Program-made: the position numbers and the translations under genes
Part shown: piece by piece, positions 57,965 to 64,000 of the stretch
Numbering within the stretch: the stretch's first letter is position 1
Layout: each line of letters begins with the position of its first letter
The notes under the pieces: generated by a model
Database searches by the model: none
Seen by the model: only the letters and a program-made list of their open reading frames with translations
What the model was told of the DNA's origin: nothing
From: Trichobilharzia regenti
Lineage: Eukaryota; Platyhelminthes; Trematoda; Strigeidida; Schistosomatidae
Direction of reading: 5' to 3'
Length of the DNA stretch: 64,000 nt
Assembly: GCA_944472135.2 (NCBI GenBank)
Contig: OX235270.1
Span: 46,004,352 to 46,068,351 of the forward strand

Positions 57965-58834
57965 CTTAAATTTTTAAAAACATAAAAGTCTAATTTGGTT
58001 AGTAAACAACAGGGACAGTTTGTTCACAAATGTTTACTGAAATCTGGATTTTTTTTAATCTAAAAATTATCTTATAGGAAAACTGATCCTGTGAACATTC
58101 TGTAAATGTTTTCATATGACAGCGCTTCACTAATACGTTGAAACTGGATAAAATGAAGTTTAATAAATCTTTCACTGAAACTGGCATTTATTCACTCTAA
58201 TGAGTTTTCAAACCACTAAAATTCAATTTCTATGAGTGAGCATATTGTTCTCAGTGAAGATTGGAGGATAAAAGTGAAATAAATCACTCATTTTACTGTT
58301 GATAAACTTCAAACTAGAAAGAAATAGCTGTCCAGTACTATTTGGTTTTGAGTAATTCTTTAACTAATGTAAATTTGTGATCTAACTTTAAATCCATCAA
58401 ATTTCTACAATCTTTAGTCTTAAATATCCTAGGATGCGTGTCTTCAGAAAATATCAATTACTAGCACACTAAACGGGTGATAATAATTCTTTAGACTTAT
58501 TATTAAGTCGCCACTGAGATATTCATTCTATGTCGTGGTTTTTTTCTGTACATATTGACACTTTTTCTAATGCTATCAAAAATTAAATCTTGAGATTATC
58601 AAAATCTGATCAGAACTTTTTTATTCAGCCTTCAGCTGCTATGATCTCCGGTAATAAGTATGTACTGTATCGTCAAGACAAGTTTATTGGTCAGTGTCTT
58701 GCGTTAATGGAAATAGCTTATACTGTCTACATATTTAGGTTTTAAATCATGGCGTACAACTATTAATAATTAGAAATGCCTCAAACCTTGGTTAAATTCA
58801 CATGAATATTTATTTACCAGGCTTCTAAATAAAT
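57965..58834 (+). other. Intergenic or upstream flank
   Basis: Apart from the possible upstream exon noted for 57591-57964, nothing is recognised. Confidence 0.3.
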
Positions 58835-59025
58835 GGGGCAAAGTTAAACTTTAAGCACCACTAACTACCAATCAGCGAATGACCCCGAACGCACCAATCA
58901 CTTCAAGGAGACATTTTTGTGTATGGAATACATACATATATTTATGAAATAATGCATAAAAATTGTAGGAAAGTGTTACAGAGGATACCTTCCTTTCATA
59001 TATGGTAATAAAAACATCTGCATTC

Positions 59026-59161
59026 TGGGTAAAATTTATTTTGATAAAGTTTCACAGTGTTATACAGTAATATTTACTGGTGACGTCTCGAGCACAATGT
59101 ATTGCTCAGTGAATATTACTGTATAACACTATGAGACTTTATCAAAATAAATTTTACCCAC
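59026..59161. mobile_element. Palindromic MITE-like element nested in the TIR element
   Basis: Arms of about 53 bp (TGGGTAAAATTTATTTTGAT ... CAGTAATATT and inverse) around GGTGACGTCTCGAGCACAAT. The arm core TTTTGATAAA/TCACAGTGTTATACAGTAATA matches the family member at 45508. Confidence 0.7.
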
Positions 59162-59264
59162 AATGGAATTATACTCTACCACAGTGCACATGTTCTATTC
59201 TTATAGATATATCAGCAGAGTGATTTAACCACATTCTATGCATGTAATTATTTAGGTCTTCTTA

Positions 59265-59400
59265 CGCTAACAATAACCCTAATCTTTCAGGAACCTAACC
59301 CTAACGTGAAAATATATCCCTAAACTAACTGTAATCTAACTCGAACCAACCCTAATGTTGGTTTTATTAGGTTAACCTAACCCTAACTCGCCCTTGGATT
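59265..59400 (+). repeat. Degenerate telomere-like (CCCTAA)n tract
   Basis: Interspersed AACCCTAA and CCTAACCCTAAC phrases over about 135 bp (59272, 59292, 59362, 59380). Interrupted and diverged, hence interstitial. Confidence 0.6.
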
Positions 59401-59603
59401 AAAGCGTAACTTAATCTTTTCCAAACCTAAGCTGTAACTTGCCTGATATCCCATTTAATGGCATAACACTTCTATGAGCATATTTTATTGTTGATAACAA
59501 CATTATTTGCCAGGTTCCACTAATCTGCTCAGTGAGTTTTTCAAGGTTATTGATGCGGTCGCATTCCATTAGTAGTTAGTGGTGCTTAAAGTTTAACTTA
59601 GCC

Positions 59604-60944
59604 ATAAATGGTCAGGCTCAAACTAATAATTTAAAATAGTTTAGTAAGTATGTAAGCCTATTACTACTTCTCCCTGTGTAGCAACAGATGGCGCTTACAT
59701 TGAATGCTATTATGATGGTCTGACAAAGTGGAAATCATTTCTATAAACAACTCAGTACACTTTTCGGTAACATATAATAATCTTAGAAATAGTTAAGCAA
59801 AAATTAGCATGGATTCGGTGTTCTTCACTCTAGCGTATTCTATTTATTTAAGGTGAAACTGATTGAGTGACTTTAAAGTTCAAAATGCATTTAGTCTCAG
59901 TTGTGATCCCACTAAAATGTAAAGAAGATGGAGAATATAAGAGCAGCTAATCTCATTACACTGGCCTCCACTTTAGCAGTCACCCTCAATGTAAAATAAA
60001 CCTAAGAAAATAATGCTATCCCGTATTAGAATGTAATACTGTACTTCGACGGGTAACATACGGATCACTGTGCAGTTTTAAACTTTATCATAAAGAAAAA
60101 TAAAGAACTTCTAATTCCCAAATATATGGATTCCCGTAACACTAAAACATATAGTAGAAACCCACTGGATCACTGCTGAAGTTCGACACTAACTTGGGTG
60201 GCTGTCAAACACAGTTTTAATTTGCATTTTTCCCTTTAAGTGTGTTTGAACAGCTTAACCAAAATGTCATTCATCTTCAGCTTTGAATAATAAGGAAAGA
60301 AAGAAAAACATCATTTTACACTCACCGACACTCAGCATTTGAATTAAACGGAGTATTAGGTTGACTTAAACAGAAGATTTATCAGTATAATCGAAGAATG
60401 TTTCTTGTATAATTTATTCGAAAATTTGTGCTATGGAATTAAATCCGATTGGCTTAAAGCAATCTCTTATTTTGATATATAGTCAAGATAAGTGACAAGA
60501 TATTACGCTAGGAATTCATATAAGCGATAAATTTCCGTCTCGGTAAAGCTTTTATAAGAATTTATTAGCGTCATACTGAGTCATGGGTCACCATATTTTT
60601 CTGTAATTAATTGTAAAGGTCAAAAAATTTGATAGGTCGAACTTAATGTCACATGCCACAAGATCTTTCTAATAATGTAACTAACAGGTAGGCGTTGAGA
60701 AAAAGTCAGAACGTGATAATTGAATTTTAAAGAAGCAGAGAAAAAGATGAAGTATATTCAGTTCAGAAAAAGATATTTCAGTTTTAAATTTTAAAAATTA
60801 AAAAGGTGAACTTTACCTAATTCACTACAAAGATAACCGATTACATAATTCCGATATATCAAGCTTGTACTATAAATTCTAAAATGGATTCTGAATAAGG
60901 ATTAAGTGAGGACATAAAGCTCATAGAGAGTTTGTCTTATTAAG
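59604..60944 (+). other. Intergenic
   Basis: No gene or repeat recognised. Confidence 0.35.
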
Positions 60945-61110
60945 TATCAAGTTTGATCAGTCGGTAACTATTGGAAACCAGTCAGAACTAGACAGCTGTT
61001 TCTTTCTGGCTTAGAACTCATCATCAGTACATTTCCATGAACCCTCCGGGCGGGATCTTCTGGTTATGAGGTCAAGTTTGACTATGATTCAATGACCAGT
61101 GAATTCTCAT
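60945..61110 (-). mobile_element. Diverged hammerhead-bearing SINE, copy i
   Basis: On the minus strand GTACTGATGATGAGTTC, GAAAGAAACAGCTGTC, TAGTTC and GGTTTCC align with the body of copy k (63838-63895). The stem II sequence is different (TTCT...AGAA) but still complementary, a covarying change. The head is largely lost. Confidence 0.55.
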
Positions 61111-63394
61111 TTCCTTCAGTTTGAGATTAAGTATACTTTATAAACCCTTAAAAGAAAGAACTATCACTGTATATTACCGCTTATGTCGTTTGCTGTTGAA
61201 TACTGCAAAGACAAACAGAACCAGAACTGGTTAATACAGTTGACTAATTGGGAACAGGTCAACAGATTAAAAGTATTTTTTACCCAGGAACAAACTCAGT
61301 GAAATAATTTTTCACTTTTCTCCTCGTGTATTCGTTTTTTTTTAATTTCTGTACATTTTCCCTCACCGACCCCTTTAAGCACATCATCAAACCTAATATC
61401 GTGAATATCATCATATATAAAATAGAAATCAACCCAAAACTAACGAGTTTCAGATTTCGAAGAGACGTCTGTTCAGTGATGGTCAGTCCTCATTTGTGCT
61501 GTGACAACTTTTCAGATGACTAAAAGAACGACTCGTTATTTGTCCTTAAATAAGTAGATGACTTTCCTATTATCAGTTCTAAAAGCTGGCTAGATGAGGC
61601 AGGAAATTTGCTAGTTGTTTTCATTTTTTGCCCTATCGAGGAATATATTGTCATGTTAATATTTTGATGAATATTTTCGTAAAATGAAGGGCTTTTAATT
61701 TATTTTTGTCAGAATAAAATACCTTGCTTAACAATTGATTCAGAAATGTCGTGTCAGATGCTCAAATAAACTGCATACACCAAACATCTGTAATGCAATA
61801 CTTTTCTGTTTTGTAACCGGTTGAAGTTTCGTGTACTGCTAACGGAGCAACCTCGATAGTACACACTAAAACGGAAGTGTTAGTGAGAAATTACACCTAC
61901 TGTCACTGAGTGGCATCTATTACTGTTGAATACATAAGTGTGTGGCGAACGATTACACCAGTTGTCTACATTTAGGCTTCTTTTCTGTCTGCGGCATAGC
62001 TTTAGAGATAGTGATTTTCTTAGCTATACTTCTTCGTAGAAAAGCCTTCCTGCTTATTTTTCACCTGTATGCCCTCGTACTTTGGCATAAAATGTGATAT
62101 TTTGTAAAACTCTAATAGCCTTTTCGTTCCCAGTTTAAACCTGTCTCAGTGATTGTCGTATACTCCTAGGTAATCGATTAACTACTTTTATTTACCTCAA
62201 TTCTGATAACTTGTTCTATGTAAGAAATTATTTACAATGGTAGAATAAAGTTATGAATAGACAGAACCGACTTTTCTCGGATAATCTTAATGAATAACCA
62301 CATTAACGCTTATTTATTAAATTCCGAAGACTGTCGAACTTTAGCCGAACGAAATCATACTATTTTATTCAGTTAAATAATTGTTTGGTTTTCTGTGACA
62401 GATTCCTTTGTTATGGTTAACTTCCGATGAACTATTACGAAGGGAATTGCATATTTCTAGTAACATAACGGGAAAAACATAATATTAAGATTCCTTAGAT
62501 TTACGTTGTACACACTTTGATACAAAGTCTCAGAAGCCATTAAAAGGAAATTATCTATAGGCACACAGTATCAGAGTTTAAATTACCTGCTCGGTTTACT
62601 TCAAAGACTATATCTTCTAAGTCAAATTACGTCGTATGTTATGTGTCACTTGTTCAATTAACTTTTAGTAAACTCTGTAAATTAAAAGTCAACCAGTTTG
62701 AAGTTTTCAGTATTTTGTTCAAAGTCAATAAACTTTTGTCTCTTATGTGTATCTTAAAGTATTCAGGGCACAGTTGAGTAAATAAAAGTTTCCTGTGTTC
62801 ATTTTTAGCTGCTTCCTTTTGGTTAGAAATACAGCAATAATCAATAAGTCAGTCTGGATTTCGGCTTTCTACTACTCATTGAAGTAAGTTATCACTCCAC
62901 ATTTAGCTCTATAATTATCTGCATTTAACTGATTATGATAACTATAAATCTGATAAACCTCTGATGATATGTGTTATGAAGTTAAGACATCATCAGAGTA
63001 GTGAAGGCCATTGGCAACAGGCGTGTAGGAATTGAACTAACCTAAAACTACTAATGAGAGAAAACATATTTTTCCCTAGTCCCAATGTAGTCCCAACCAC
63101 AGATAAAAAATAAAACTCACTTAGCACTCTGATCTCATAGACCTACAAAACCTGTAAATACTGAACCAGCTCGTAAAAGTGTAGATAATACTGATTCGTG
63201 AACTTCAACGATGCTGAAGTCTTCTCAGGTTTTAATGAGGGGTGGGGTTAACCTGTTTTATGAAAGACCTCAACACTACTTGTTTACTAAAACAATTTTG
63301 AAACTCTATTACCTCATCTCCTGGATTAAAGTGGGTAGTTCAAGCAGATTAAATGATGACTATATTGAAAACTCCTGTGGCGTATACCTGGGGT
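61111..63394 (+). other. Gene-poor stretch
   Basis: AT-rich with only short frames; nothing supported. Confidence 0.35.
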
Positions 63395-63534
63395 TCCAGT
63401 GGCCCAATAATCTACGGGGTCGCCCTGTAGCCAGAAGGTCCCGGGTTCGAACCCTGGAGGTGGGTGCGTACTGCTGCATGGCCGGTCCAAAACTAGGACG
63501 AAAAAGCTGTCCAGAACTTCCATATCTTTTTGAG
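63395..63534 (+). mobile_element. Hammerhead-bearing SINE, copy j (3' part replaced)
   Basis: Head with CCCGGGTTCGAACCCTGG (B box). Body at 63466-63523: GTACTGCTGCATGG, GGTCC, loop AAAACTA, GGACGAAA, AGCTGTC, CAGAACTTCC. It stops where copy e begins at about 63535. Confidence 0.65.
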
Positions 63535-63768
63535 CGTCGGTGGCACAGCCGTTAGCATGCTCGTCGACCATGCACATGGTCCGGGACTCGATCCCAGCCG
63601 ACACACTCCTTTACCTTGCTAAGCCAGAGATAATAATGGTTAAGAGGAAAGACTGGGTATGAAGCTAGCAACCATCCATCCTGTAGAAATAAACACTGCT
63701 ACAGAAACTTCTAGCCTCCAGTTTGAAGCCCTATGTTCCACTGGGAACGTGAAGGAATAAAAAAAATG
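63535..63768 (+). mobile_element. tRNA-headed SINE with RTE tail, copy e
   Basis: Head GCGTCGGTGGCACAGCCG and B box GGGACTCGATCCC; tail CCCTATGTTCCACTGGGAAC, GTGAAGGAATAAAAAAAA. It is the most complete copy of this family here and interrupts copy j. Confidence 0.8.
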
Positions 63769-63789
63769 GCAAATGTCAAGTTATTTTCA

Positions 63790-63963
63790 TTTCAGGATTT
63801 CATCATGAGCTGACATTAGTTAGAGAACCATTGGAAAACCTGGGAGTACTGGACAGCTGTTTCGTGCTAGTTTGGGACTCTTCGTCAGTACGCACCCACC
63901 AGGATTCGAACCCAGAACCTTCCGGTTACAAGGCGAGCTCGTATACCATTAAGCCATTGGGAA
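63790..63963 (-). mobile_element. Hammerhead-bearing SINE, copy k
   Basis: Head at 63963-63905 with GGGTTCGAATCC (B box); body at 63895-63838 with GTACTGACGAAGAGTCCC, loop, GCACGAAAC, AGCTGTC and the stem-I return CAGTACTCCC. Relative to GTACTG + CTGAAGAG the core has lost two bases, so it is probably inactive. Confidence 0.7.
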
Positions 63964-63965
63964 GT

Positions 63966-64000
63966 TCCTAGATTCGAATCCCGGTGGGTGCGTACTGACG
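63966..64000 (+). mobile_element. Start of another hammerhead-bearing SINE, copy l (cut by window end)
   Basis: B-box phrase GATTCGAATCCCGGTGGGTG followed by CGTACTGACG, the beginning of the ribozyme body, in head-to-head orientation to copy k. Confidence 0.6.

Larger units (their letters stand above)
58835..59603. mobile_element. 769-bp TIR element with 6-bp target duplication
   Basis: Terminal inverted repeats begin GGGGCAAAGTTAAACTTTAA on the left and GGCTAAGTTAAACTTTAAGC on the inverse right, continuing imperfectly to about 70 bp. ATAAAT flanks both ends (58829-58834, 59604-59609). There is no coding capacity. It carries a second palindromic element and a telomere-like tract inside, so it is a non-autonomous DNA transposon with a nested insertion. 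Confidence 0.75.

Overview
The window looks like genomic DNA of a blood fluke (schistosomatid trematode). It is AT-rich and dominated by mobile elements. It carries Penelope-like elements (PLEs) with GIY-YIG endonucleases, CR1/Jockey- and RTE-type LINEs, BEL/Pao gag remnants, and tRNA-headed SINEs, several with the hammerhead-ribozyme body typical of schistosome SINEs. Protein-coding host sequence is sparse, and its introns range from 32-51 bp to several kb. The species cannot be named from the sequence alone.

Layout. 1-11.9 kb is a nested block: two BEL/Pao-type gag/ORF2 units on the minus strand (0.5-2.5 kb and 7.5-10.5 kb). Each abuts a repeated segment R (four copies) that is followed by a plus-strand PLE. 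10.76-11.93 kb and 19.01-20.19 kb are near-identical inverted copies of a PLE 3' end. Between them lie about 3 kb without recognisable genes and an almost intact CR1/Jockey-group LINE (15.1-18.9 kb, minus). 21.66-23.84 kb (minus) holds an uninterrupted eight-exon gene for a MULE-type transposase-like protein of about 634 residues. 24.9-27.25 kb is a CR1-type LINE (minus), 29.2-32.06 kb an RTE-type LINE (plus) and 32.1-33.7 kb a decayed PLE (plus).

35.73-41.51 kb is a host C2H2 zinc-finger gene (plus; three confident exons and a possible upstream exon at 28.39 kb, which would place the RTE and PLE in its intron). Its last intron holds a Ty3/Gypsy pol relic. 43.4-45.1 kb (minus) encodes a single-pass membrane protein with an Ig-like N-terminus and ephrin-receptor-like cysteine repeats. 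45.5-50.5 kb is a mosaic of SINEs, RTE fragments and a palindromic MITE. A small secreted cysteine-rich peptide has its last exon at 51.07-51.30 kb (minus), and a probable terminal exon of unknown function lies at 57.59-57.96 kb (minus). A 769-bp terminal-inverted-repeat element with a target-site duplication is at 58.84-59.60 kb, and a pile-up of inverted and nested SINEs closes the window.

How the parts relate. The RTE LINE and a tRNA-headed SINE family share the same 3' tail, the usual sign that the LINE mobilises the SINE. Ribozyme-bearing SINEs recur in head-to-head pairs. The most noteworthy loci are the intact spliced MULE gene, the twice-seen gag/R/PLE arrangement and the family of self-cleaving-RNA-derived SINEs.
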